Source: Eretmocerus hayati (Eukaryota; Arthropoda; Insecta; Hymenoptera; Aphelinidae). From it: 64,000 nucleotides of DNA. The stretch spans positions 77,580,186 through 77,644,185 of the forward strand of contig CM056743.1 in the NCBI GenBank assembly GCA_029851415.1. Reading direction: 5' to 3'. Below are positions 31,660 through 43,640 of this stretch, in pieces; position 1 is the first letter of the stretch; each line of letters begins with the position of its first letter. The translations under genes and the position numbers were made by a program. The notes under the pieces are model-generated. The model was not told the DNA's origin. It was given only the letters and a program-made list of their open reading frames with translations, and ran no database searches.

Positions 31660-32762
31660 TTTACTCAACTGTCGACCGGAAGTAGAATTTTTGTTGGATA
31701 TGTGAGGGATATCTGTGGAATCCTAACCCAACAAGGATCAAAATCGTCACTTGGGCCGTTTTCGAGGAAAGTCGAGACTAGGTGTCTTTTGGACAGTTTT
31801 CACTTTTTCATGCTCTATAACTCGATGGGAACGCATTTTATTGGAAGATATGTTCAGCAATTTCCTGTAGATCTTTAAAAGATAGAAAGAAAAGGTTTGA
31901 ACACGATTCCCGTCTAAGGCCTCTTATTTCTGGAATAAACGTATATTCATCCCAGAGCTATATTTTTCACGGTTCCGACCCAATAATCTGGAAGAAATAC
32001 ATCTCATCGAAAAATGGATGTTGCAACTTTTGATAGATCTCAAGGAGATGATCAGAAGAGGTTTTCCTACAATCTCTCATGTGAGGCCTCCTGTGTCCAT
32101 AACTGACGTATTTTCGTCCATGGAATATATCTCGTCTTCGTTCTTGTCGGTTTCAATTGTGATCAGAAGTGATATGGGTCCTGAGCAAAAATACGTATTT
32201 TACGAGAACAGAGAGCCTTATATGAGAAAATGTGTGGGGACCTTTTTTGATCGTCTCTTCAAGTTCTACCAAAAGTTGCTCCACATATTTTTTGATAGGA
32301 TGTGTTTCGTTTGACTTATCATGTCGAGAAGTGAAAGATATGGATCTTGGACGAGAATATGTTTATCGCGGGAAGAGGAGGCCTTGTATGGGACAATGTG
32401 TTCAGACCTTTCCTGCTCCTTGTTCCGAGATCTCAGAGAAGTTGTCGAACATATTTCCCAATAAAATGCATTTCCATCGAGTTATCGGAGGGGGGATGAA
32501 AAGTGTCTAAAAAACACAACATACATATATCTAATGAAACTCGTCTCATTTCATTACGTCTTGTAACCCACAACTGTAATTTCTTCCAGAGTCTGACGGG
32601 GTCCTACCACACGACTCCAATGAATTGATATCTATCTATCTATCTATTCGACTCTTTTCGGAAACGACCGAAGTGGCGATTTTGATTCTTGTTGGGTTGT
32701 GATCCCACAGATATCCCGAACTATATACAACAAGACTCCCACTTGCAGTCGGCAGCTGAGTA
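31660..32762. repeat. 1.1-kb foldback repeat
   Basis: The left arm, 31660-31800, and the right arm, 32640-32762, are inverted relatives: both contain GGGATATCTGTGG, AACCCAACAAG and ATCAAAATCG. A second inverted pair lies inside (about 31820-31850 with 32447-32486, sharing ATAACTCGATGG and ATTTTATTGG). Arms are clearly diverged. No gene. Confidence 0.6.
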
Positions 32763-33271
32763 TCCCTATTGAAAAAAATCATGTATTGCGCATGACATGA
32801 AATCATGATGTCACTTTTTCTAGAAAACGTGAGTAACGAACTTGTCAATTCGTGACATGACTCGGGAGGAGTATTATAACATCATGAACCCTTGTCACGA
32901 ACATTTGTCATGAAGTTTTGTCATAAATTTTCGTCATGATTTTCCGGATTTTCCGCGGCCTGGGTCATGTCATGAACAGTTGTCATGGGACTTTGTCATG
33001 AATTTTTGTCATGAATCCACACATTTTCTACATGCTTTGAGCCACGTCATGGGACCTTGTCACAAACCTTTGTCATGAATTCACCAGTTTTTTTACATAC
33101 TTTGATGCATGTTATGTGACCTTGTCATGATCCTCTGTCATGAATTCACAAATTTTTCGAAATCTGTGTCTAGATCGCAACTAAAGAAGCCAGTTGTATG
33201 GAAAAAAGTTTATTAATAAGGGTCGACCAAAAGAAACGAAAAAAATCATTCCTGACCATCATAATTACTTT

Positions 33272-33864
33272 GGGAAATTTCGGCCGAGACCGGGTCGCGA
33301 ACCCTCGCACTGCCAAGCTCCTCAGATTCAAAGTCCGACACCTTACCTTGGGGCCAGCAAGGGAGATTGGGAGATAGATAGATAGATGGATGTCCTTTAT
33401 TCGTCCGAAGACAAAAATACAATTACATACACCTACATATGCCCGTTAAAATGTAATAACACGTATAAGAATGAATATAATATATGTATGGAGAGTATAT
33501 ATGGAGAGTATATATGGAGTATATATGGAGAGGAATAGTTAAAGGCATACTTAGAGTGCGGGTCGCTAATGCTATACTTAGAGAGTGGCGGGTCGCTATA
33601 ATAACTATATTATACATATAGTGAGCGCCGTTTGGAGCGGCAATCATCATCGCTATCATATATGATGAATGTATGAGTGTATGTATGAGCAACGAAGCGC
33701 TCACTGTATATATAATATATAGTTATAGCGACCCGCACTCCAAGTATGCCTTTAACTACTCCTCTCTCAATCTTCCTTGCTGGCCCCAAGGTGAGGTGTC
33801 GGACATTGAATCTGAGGCGCTGGGCGGTGCGTAGATTCGCGCCCCGGTCTCGGCAGAAATTCCC
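33272..33864. mobile_element. 593-bp insertion with tRNA-like inverted ends, inside the left palindrome arm
   Basis: The opposite arm lacks this segment, which defines its limits. Its ends (GGGAAATTTCGGCCGAGACC and the reverse at 33845-33864) are inverted over about 90 bases. Inside lie GATA repeats, ATGGAGAGTATAT repeats and a further inverted pair (AGGCATACTTAGAGTGCGGG near 33544, reversed near 33735). No gene. Confidence 0.7.
33282..33355 (-). repeat. tRNA-Gln(TTG)-like sequence in the insertion end, not a functional tRNA
   Basis: The minus strand reads TCGGACTTTGAATCTGA, a five-pair anticodon stem with loop and TTG anticodon as in tRNA-Gln, then GAGGGTTCGCGACCC, a T-arm/B-box match. The acceptor stem does not pair and the variable region is too long. 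An inverted, diverged copy lies at about 33788-33855. This looks like a tRNA-derived SINE fragment or a tRNA-derived terminal repeat. Confidence 0.5.
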
Positions 33865-36091
33865 TATGATGAATTCCACGCCAAAGCGACCTATGAAAAG
33901 GGGTCATCTCTCAGATTCTTTTTTAACCTTTTTCATTCGATTCTATGGCCCAAAACAGGAACTTCTGACCACCTATCGGGCCCAAAAAAAATTTCGCCTC
34001 TCCATTGCACGCACATCCGTCAACAGACCGAAAATTTATCGTATAAAAATCGATGCTCTTTTATTCACAAAAATGGGAATATTTCGAGTTTTTGAATAGC
34101 TATTGATTTGCGGGTTGCGGCATCTGAAAGGGCATCAAAAAACCTATCGAAAACGTCGTTGGAGATTTCTTTTCTGTGATTTTGAGGCCTCCTGGAGGCA
34201 AAAGAGTGTTTTTCACTAAAATGTTGATTTCTCAAAAAGCCATTTTTTTTATTTTTTTAAAATCATATATTTGACGTAAGATTTTGCGTTCTTCTGAGAA
34301 AAATGGGTTTCAGAGAAGTTTGGGCCGATCCAAGTGACTTATGAGCCATTTTTTGAAAATTCGATTTTTTCGGTTTCGGAAAAAGGCGGTTTTCTGCGCA
34401 TGCGCACAAACGTAGACTTTCGGCGCCACTTTCAATGGAAAGCTGACAGAATTTCCTATACAATGACTACCCGCAAATTTGAAATTCATGCACTGAAACG
34501 CGATCTGCAAGGATTAATTATGTCGAATCAAAATCACATGAGAATTCAGCCCATTAACGCCTTCGTGGCGCCTGCTGAGATGACACATTCACGAGATCTT
34601 TTCGGGACTCAATTTTGAGTACGAAATTGACCCGAAAAAATTCGGACCACGTGGTTTCAACGTAAAATTGTATGAACTTTCAAAATATGCGATGAAAACC
34701 CCGTTTGAGGCGAACCCGAGGTGCTACATTCAATTTTTTGCCAGAAAATACGATATTTCACATTCAAAATTGCAAAAAATTGAATGTAGCACCTCGGGTT
34801 CGCCTCAAACGGGGTTTTCATCGCATATTTTGAAAGTTCATACAATTTTACGTTGAAACCATGTGGTCCGAATTTTTTTCAGGTCAATTTCGTACTCAAA
34901 ATTGAGTCCCGAGAAGATCTCGTGAACGTGTCATCTCAGCAGGCGCCACGAAGGCGTTAATGGGCTGAATTTTCATGTGATTTTGATTCAACATAATTAA
35001 TCCTTGCAGATCGCGTTTCAGTGCATGAATTTCAACTTTGCGGGTAGTCATTGTATAGGAAATTTTGTCAGCTTTCCATTGCAAGTGGCGCCGGAAGTCT
35101 ACGTTTGTGCGCATGCGCAGAAAATCGCCTTTTTCTGAAACCGAAAAAATCGAATTTTCAAAAAATGGCTCATAAGTCACTTGGATCGGCCCAAACTTCT
35201 CTGAAACCCATTTTTCTCAAAAGAACGCAAAATTTTACGTCAAATATATGATTTTAAAAAAATAAAAAAAATGGCTTTTTGAGAAATCAACATTTTAGTG
35301 AAAAACACTCTTTTGCCTCCAGGAGGCCTCGAAATCACAGAAAAGAAATCTCCAACAACGTTTTCGATAGGTTTTTTGATGCCCTTTTAGATGCCGCAAC
35401 CCGCAAATCGATAGCTATTCAAAAACTCGGTATTTTCTCATTTTTGTGAATAAAAGAGCATCGATTTTTATACGATAAATTTTCGGTCTGTTGACGGATG
35501 TGCGTGCAATGGAGAGGAGAAATTTTTTTGGGCCCCATAGGTGGTCAGAAGTTCCTATTTTGGGCCATAGAATCGAATGAAGAAGGTTAAAAAAGAATGT
35601 GAGAGATGACCCCTTTTCGTAGGTCGCTTTGGCGTGGAATTCATCCTATAGTAAATATGATTATCAGGAATGATTTTTTTTTTCGGTCGACCCCCATTAA
35701 TGAACTTTTTTTCCATACAACTGACTTTTTTAGTTACGATCTAGACACAAATTTTGAAAAAATTATAAATTTATGACAGAAGTTTGTGACAAGGTCCCAT
35801 GACATGGCTCGAAGCATGTGAAAAATGTGTGGATTCATGACAAAAGTTCATGACAAAGTCCCATGACAACTGTTCATGACATGACCCAGGCCGCGGAAAA
35901 TCCGAAAAAATCATGACGAAAATTCATGACAAAACTTCATGACAAATGTACATGACAAGAGTTCATGATGTCATAATACTCCTCCCGAGTCATGTCACGA
36001 ATTGACAAGTTCGTTACTCACGTTTCCTAGAAAACGTGACATCATGATTTTATGTCATGCGCATTACATGATTTCTTTCAATAGGGATAGA

Positions 36092-37738
36092 CGTGCTTCG
36101 AGAGCACCGTGAGGATCGACGTTTTTGCATGCTTTGTGTATGGTACAAATCCACGAAACGTGTTGACTCGGGAGGAGGGGAATCTCGAAGAAAATTGTTA
36201 AAGCTCATCACTGGGATTCTCTATACTCTCTTCCACCGGTATCTAGAACTCAAGTTCACTTGCGTAAACGATCTTCGTGAGATAGTGTGAGGTGAAACGG
36301 AGAGAACAGGACACGCGCGTGAGAGGATTACTTTCCCAACGTACACGGATACATGCTAGTAGTAAGGGTATCCAATGTTCAGAAAGAGGGGCGAGGGTAG
36401 TCACGTGATCTTTTCGGCGGGGCTACAGAAGTGTTGACCTGCAACCTGTGATTGATTGATCATTTAGGTGACCAAGAGAGGGTGATTGATGCGGGTATTT
36501 ATCACTTTTGACGCACCTTAATTCTTTCGAATGAAGATGATTGAGAGGGGGCGATTATGCAAGCGTTCAGCTGTACACAGTATTGTGATATCAACTGCCG
36601 TGATGCTCGCTTGTTAATGACTTTTCGAGCTGATTCTCGCGAAATATAGCTCGGGATTCGTGGATCGGCGTGATAATTTCGCAGCTCTCTTTGGAACACG
36701 ATGTGCATGAAGAACCTCAACAAAAAATATGTAAAAACTGGGTCACCCTGGGCTATAGCGCCGGGGTAGGGCTTAGCCACTAGACAGGGCTTCAATGAGT
36801 AGAAGAGGGAAAATGAATTCTATTTCTTCATTTCACTTGCTTTTTTAAGAATTTCACACGTGGTTTTGCCTTGCACCACAGCCCAACGCCAAGCACGCGG
36901 TATTACGGCACTTCTTATTACGGCGAATGCAGGGTACTATGGCACCAATATAGGGCACAGGGGCACCAAGGTAGGGCGCAGGGGCACCAAGGTAGGGCAC
37001 AGGGGCCACCGATGGTTGGGCGTCCAGCACCGATATAGGGCACAGGGGCACCAAGAGGCAGGGCGCGAGACACCAGGAGAGTTGGGCGCTCTGTCCTAGT
37101 TCCCGGGAGGGACTGACTGTTCTTTGCTGCGTAGCGAGACCCTTCGATTTTGGGGGTAGCACTGATGAGTGGGAGCTGGCGGGGGAAGTTGCGCGGCGTG
37201 CTCTTGTGTCTCACGGTGGCCGGTGAGATTGTGCTCTGCTTCCGGCTGCGCGCGTTATTTCAAGTCCATAGTATATACTTATATTATGAAACAGGAAAAA
37301 TTTATGTGTAAATTCTAACATCTATACATTATAACATTTATTTGATAGTTTCATGAACTAGATATTACTTGGGGGTTTTTGCTTGAAAGGGACGAGGAGA
37401 CATCACACTCCCCGCAACTCAAACGCTTGCTGGGGTAGCAGAGCTGGACCAGCATGTGTACGCTGCGTGGAATTTTAATTTGTAGCTAATCCCAGATGTC
37501 TCGTCGGAGCTTCTATGCGTGACACGGGTGAATGAATTTGTCACTGGCTTTTGGGGTTTCGGGTTGGATGCATGTGTGAATGTTGAGATCATCTATGATC
37601 GTTAAACTGATGCAATTATTTTGCGTGCGTTCTTGTCACGAAGCATAGATGGTTTTGGGTTCCTGTGGGAAGTTTCCCAGAGCATTATGGATGATGGAAT
37701 TCCTGTTTTGTCATCGAGTCATGGTGGATGTTTGCATA
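36092..37738. other. unassigned region with a short minisatellite
   Basis: No supported gene. At 36930-37075 there are about six copies of a 20-bp unit (GGGCACCAAGGTAGGGCACA) with variants. The rest looks unique and moderately GC-rich near 36880-37250. Confidence 0.4.
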
Positions 37739-37881
37739 CCCTGCTGCAAAAGATCGATTGGGATAGATTGAAAACCAATCGAATCCTATCAGGATGAATA
37801 CATTTCAATCGGTTCTATTATTCAACCTGCGAGAGCAGTATTGAAATTCAATGCAGATCAATCGAACATAGACCCAATCTA

Positions 37882-40800
37882 CCCCACTGAAAATGGGTGG
37901 CCGCCCGAGCGGGCGCCAGGTCGGGCGCCCGGACGGTAGCACGAAATTGATGATAAAGTCGCCCGCCCGGGCGGCCACCGCGAAAATTTTTTTTACCCAA
38001 AAATTCAATTTTTATATTTTTGTTTTTCCAGAAACCCGAAATAATTTTTGGGAAAAATTTTATATACATCCCTTTTACTTCCTTCTTCTTCCAATTGATG
38101 GCAATTTTCTCGAGAAAACTAGAGAATATCAAGGATCATTGCGAGTGGTGTGAACAAAAATACTTAGAAGAAGTGTCCAATGTCGAATCTCCACTTCGTG
38201 CGAGTCTGAAACACCAATTCTCCAAATCGAAGTTTCATGAGTCAGTTTTCCATCAATATGTTCTCTATATTTAAAGCAAAAAAATGATCTGACGTACTGT
38301 CTCTAGTATCTCTATCGCCATTCCCCATCCGGAGCGTACAGGACATGGTTATTAAACCTACATGTGTTTATACAAATTAGATGTATTTCCTGATTCGAAT
38401 ATAGCTAAAATATAATGATGAGACGCTCATCAACGGTGGGTAATATAATGAGATGATTTTTGCGACTACTCGATTCATCAACGCGGGAGAATTGGGGGTT
38501 AGAATGAACGAGAAACACGAGATCAATGAATATGAACAATTTATGACGAAAAAGAATACAAACAACAAATCATCAAACGAACATACTCGATATCACAACA
38601 AACACACTCATAAACATGGTATTGAGAAATCTACATATTCCTTGAGCACATAACTCAAGAAACCATATGCACATATCCGCACTATCATAATAGTTAGAAT
38701 ATTCAACAATAAACTAAAAATCAATATACACAACGAATCAGTAAAATTTTATTCAGAATGATATATGATAAAAAGTGACATTAAGATCATCACCCACTCA
38801 CATGAACACATACACATCCTCAAATATACATATATACTCAAAAAATCAAAATACCCACTCATCGACGCATTCGTAAAAACATCTTATTACCCATCAAATC
38901 ATGGATCAAATTGTTATTTGATATATATTAAATGGTTATTCAATAACACTATACATGAATCCCGAATCTCACCATCCATACATATATATATGACAATGAA
39001 CAGTGAAAGAAAACACACGAAACATATAAACACATCAAAAAACCGAAAAACATCGCACAAACACATAAAAATCACCACATAACACATACACCCAAAATCG
39101 CAACAATTATACTCATCGACACAATACATGAAACCGTCATTTAATAATACGAATGGACACATACTCACCATCACAATACATATATATGCTTACACAACTC
39201 ACAAATCACCTATGACGTTTCCATTAAGAGCCGGTGACTGCACGGGGTTAGATCGCAATGACAATGTCATTCGAGCGCTGTAAAAGTGTCCTGGGCTGTT
39301 TCTAATAATGAAAATCGAGGTGACAAATACAAACATGGAAAACACACGCACTCACACACACGCGCACGACGCTCTCACAGATTATCGGAAGGTATAGGGG
39401 TGGGAGAAAATCTAGTGACTCCGGACGTTTCTTCGAGTTTCTAATATATAATGAACTCATAGATACGTTTAATACTAGTCGAAAAATTTTGCATGCAAAA
39501 GTTACGTCCAAATTTGCCCACAATCAGTAAGATGAGACTATCAATAAGGATGATTCATATAGCTCATTCCTATCATATGAGGCATCTAATCATTCGCGTC
39601 ATTAACATTGCACCGTTTGGTTCATCAAACTTTTATCACATCGTCACAATTCACATCATTTACACACCTATTATATTCATACATTACTCCATTGCATCCA
39701 TTCATCACATTCATCCACCACACTACAACACTTCGCTACTTTGACATTTCATCAACATCATTAATATAATCATAATCATTAACACGCCAATTCATAGTCC
39801 CTCGTCATTCTTACCATTCCATACTCCATATCACCTACCACACATTCCATTCATCATTCTGCCACTCACTCTATCATCAACTCCGTGCATCCTCCGCATG
39901 CACTAATATTACCAATGATACCACGACAACCAAGGAGAGGAAAAAAAGTGGTCTTCGGGAAAATGAAGAAAGCCGCGAAGAGTCAACACAGCTAGTCTTA
40001 GGCAAGCGCTTACCAATTCGGAGCTTGCTCCGAACTTAGCGTAGCATCGCTGATATAGTAGAACTGAAGAGGATATCAAGACAACATTCCATAATAAGAA
40101 TAATATATTCAAGTCACACACGGAGTGAATCTCCCATAGACAATCATTGCAAACAACCGGAAATCAACACAGAAAGAAGAGAAGCAAATATGTAAGTGTT
40201 TTCCTGTAACTTGATATCTATTATCATTATTAAATACTTCCATCATCAGATATTCATATCCACCATTCATCATCTTAGCATCATCTTCAATCATTTCAAA
40301 CTCAATGAACAAGAAGAAAAATATACAAGAATCTCAATATAGACTTAACATAATGATTTTCAATTATCTCATAATGATATATATCCAATCATTCATAATA
40401 ATCATGTTATTATCATTCATTCAATATTATCCCTCCCATTCCAAATTGATATAATTCTCTTCAATCTCATTATCTCCATCCCACATATACATAGTCAAAT
40501 TATATTACTATGTACAAGAGCAACATTATTAGCTAAGCTCATAGTCATAAGTACTATTATTACAATATTTTTATATTATCATTATCATTATTATTATACT
40601 ACTCCTTCCTTGTAATATTTCAGGAACACCAGACGGGGTCCTACCCCAAGGTGAGATAAAGTACTATACATACATTATATATAGAATTTGGAGCAAAAAC
40701 TTTGCGACTACGGAAACATTTTCTCAGTGATGATCATCTCCTGGAGTGGCTCTCTCAGAGTTCTCTCCGGTAATTTTTCATGGATTGGAGGGAACAAAAT

Positions 40801-40997
40801 TGAATAGAATGATTTCAGGTTTTCGGGAAAACAAAAGTATAAAAATGGAATTTTTGGGCAAAAAAAAATTTTCGAGGCGGCCGCCCGGGCGGGCGACTTT
40901 ATCGCCGAAGTCATGCTTCCGTCCGGGCGCCCGCCTCGGCGCCCGCCTGGGCGGCCGCCCCGGCGCCCACTCGGGCGGCCATCCATTTTCAGTGGGG
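37882..40997. mobile_element. 3.1-kb nested TIR element with GC-rich CGCC ends
   Basis: CCCCACTGAAAATGG starts at 37882 and is reversed at the right end, 40997; both are flanked by TA. The inner ends are strikingly rich in GGGCGCC/GGCCGCC, and inverted similarity extends about 200 bases (through GGGTTTC/TTTTCGGGAAAACA). The interior is AT-rich, with CACATA and ATCATT-type simple sequence from 38700 to 40650, and no gene. It interrupts the satellite-bearing element. Confidence 0.75.
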
Positions 40998-41429
40998 TAG
41001 CTGAATCCTAAATTGTAGATTTGAGACCACAACTGCCAATCGAATTCTATACCGTTGGATTGATATAAGCGAATATAATCCAATACTAGTATTCAGCATA
41101 GGATAGGATCCGGATGGATGGATGAAAGATCTTTGCTGGTTCAATATCTTTGAATGAACCAATACAGTATTGAGATCAATCTAAATGAATGATGGATCCC
41201 GTCTCCTACTGCTCTATCGAGATCAATGTTTCAGGAACTGATTCAATTTGCGAAACGATACTGATTGTCTATCCTAACCAATACCAAATGACAGGATTGA
41301 ATTTCACCTTTCGAATACTATTGTTGGAACATTCCTCAATCGAACCGAAAACTTCTCTGCAGTGCTGGTGTATGATGGCCTGGCTTATTCCTATCTGTCT
41401 CAATCATGAATGGAGAGATTCGAGTCATT

Positions 41430-43640
41430 AGCCCTGGATCGATTCCAATCATCCCCCAATCACCTATTGCGTGATTGACCAATCGAGATGAATACTACAG
41501 AATCGAATTGAAATCGTGGGTGTATGGTTATTCTATCCCTCTCAATACTCACAATCAGTATTGAACTCCTCTAGATTTCATATATTCCAGTCGAATTCAA
41601 GACCGCTAAGTAGGATTGGAACGGCCTGAAGATGAGTTTTGCTATCGGTCTCAATCCTGCCAGGGAGCATTGTGTTGACTGCGTCAATCGATTCCAATGA
41701 TGACCCAATCGCTCTTTGCGTCATTGACTAATCGAGGAGAATACTACAGAATCGAATTGAAATCGTGGGTGCATGGTTATTCTATCCCTCTCAGTACTCA
41801 AAATCAGTATTCAACTCCTCTAGATTTCATACATCTCAATCGAATTCAATACTGCTGAGCAGGATTGGTACGCTCTCAGGATAAGTTTTGCTATCGGTCT
41901 GAATCCTGCCGGGCAGCATTGAGTCGACTGCGTTAATCGATTTCAATGATGACCCAATCACTCATTGCGTGATTGACCAATCGAGATGAATACTACAGAA
42001 TCGGGATGGAATCGCGAGTGCCTGGATATTCTATCCTTCTCAATAGTCACAATCAGTATCTAACTCTTCTGGATATCATATATCTCAATCCAATTCAATA
42101 CTGATGAGCAGGATTGGAACGGCCTGAAGATGAGTTTGCTTTCGGTCTGAATCCTGCTAGGTAGCATTGAACTGACGGTGTGAATCGATTTCAATAATAA
42201 CCCAATCACTCGTTGCGTCATTGACCAATCGAGCTGAATACTATAGGATGGAATTCAACTCGTGGGAGCATGGTCTCTATCGTCCTCGATACTTACGATC
42301 AGTATTGAACTCCTCTAGTTCTCATATATTCGAGTCGGATCCAATACTGCTGAGCAGGATTGGTGTGGACTGAGGATAAGTTTCGCCATCGGTCTGAATT
42401 CTGCCAAGCAGCATTGGGTCAACTCCGTCTATTGATTTCAATAACGACCCAATCCCTCATTGCGTGATTGACCAATCGAGATGAATACTACAGAATCGGA
42501 TTGGGATCGTGGGTACATGGTCAACCTATCCTCCTCAATACTCACAATCAGTATTGAACTCCTCTAGGTTTCATATATATCAATCGAATTCAATACTGCT
42601 GAGCAGAATTGGAACGGCCTGAAGATAAGTTTTGTTATCGGTCTGAATCCTGCCAGCCAGCATCTAGTCGACTGCGTCAATCGATTCCAATGATGACCCA
42701 ATCACTCATTGCGTGATTGACCAATCGAGCTGGATACTATAGGATAGAATGCAGATCGTGGAAGCATGGTCTCTATCCTCCTCAATACTTACAATCGGTA
42801 TTGAACTCCTCTGAATTTCATGTATTTGAATCGAATTCAATACTGCTGAGCAGGATTGGTATGGACTGAGGATAAATGTTGCTATAGGTCTGAATCCTGC
42901 CGGGCAGCATTCAATCGACAACGTTAATCGTTTCCAACGATGACCCAATCACTCTTCGCGTCATTGTCTAATCGAGATGAATACTACAGAATTGGATTGG
43001 AATCGTGGCTGCATGGTTATTCTATCCCTCTCAATACTCACAATTAGTATTGAACTCCTCTGAAGTTCATGTATTCGCATCGAATTAAATACTGCCGAGC
43101 AGGATTGGAACAGCCCGAAGATGAGTTTTGCTATCGTTCTGAATCCTGCCAGGCAGCATGGAGTCGTCTGCGTCAATCGATTCCAATGATGACCCAATCA
43201 ATCATTGCGTGATTGACCAATCGAGGTGAATACTATAGGATGGAATACAGATCGTGGAAGCATGGTCTCTATCCTTCTCAACTCAATACTTACAATCGGT
43301 AATGAACTCCTCTGAATTCCATGTATCTTAATCGAACTCAATACTGCTGAGCAGGATTGGTAATGCCTGAGGATGAGTTATGCTATCGATCTGATTCCTG
43401 CCAGGCAGCATTAAATTGGTTGCGTCAATCGATTCCAATGATGACCCAATCACTCATCGCGTGATTGACCAATCAAGATGGATACTACTCAATCGAATTG
43501 GGGTCGTGAGTACATGGATATCCTAGCCTCCTCAATACTGACAATCAGTATTGAACTTCTCTAGATTTCATATATTTGAATCAGATTCAATACTGCTGGG
43601 CGGTATTGGAACGGCCTAAAGATGAGTGTCGCTATTGGTC
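41430..43640. repeat. satellite A, about nine tandem units of 247-252 bp
   Basis: The landmark GTGATTGACCAATCGAG recurs near 41471, 41720, 41969, 42217, 42464, 42711, 42959, 43209 and 43461. Each unit also has TACTGCTGAGCAGGATTGG, GTCTGAATCCTGCC and CAGTATTGAACTCCTCT. Units are diverged by several percent. Confidence 0.85.

Larger units (their letters stand above)
32761..36091. mobile_element. 3.3-kb near-perfect palindromic foldback element
   Basis: The ends are TATCCCTATTGAAA and its reverse complement. The arms meet near 34757, where 60 bases around GATGAAAACCCCGTTTGAGG are repeated in reverse about 60 bases apart. The left arm is longer only because it holds an insertion at 33272-33864. 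The outer 400 bases of each arm are dense in GTCATGA repeats. Arms look about 90 percent or more alike by eye. There is no protein gene; open frames in one arm are mirrored in the other. It could fold into a hairpin of about 1.3-kb arms. Confidence 0.8.

Noticed and set aside
33282..33355. functional tRNA gene
   Set aside because: Anticodon and T arms are recognisable, but the acceptor stem does not pair and the variable region is too long; it occurs as inverted transposon ends.
34334..35251. matching open frames on opposite strands
   Set aside because: They are the same sequence in the two palindrome arms; mirrored presence follows from the inverted repeat, and composition is not protein-like.
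36860..37214. open frames of about 100 codons with repeated GAPVPYIGA-type words
   Set aside because: They are translations of the 20-bp minisatellite at 36930-37075 and occur on both strands.
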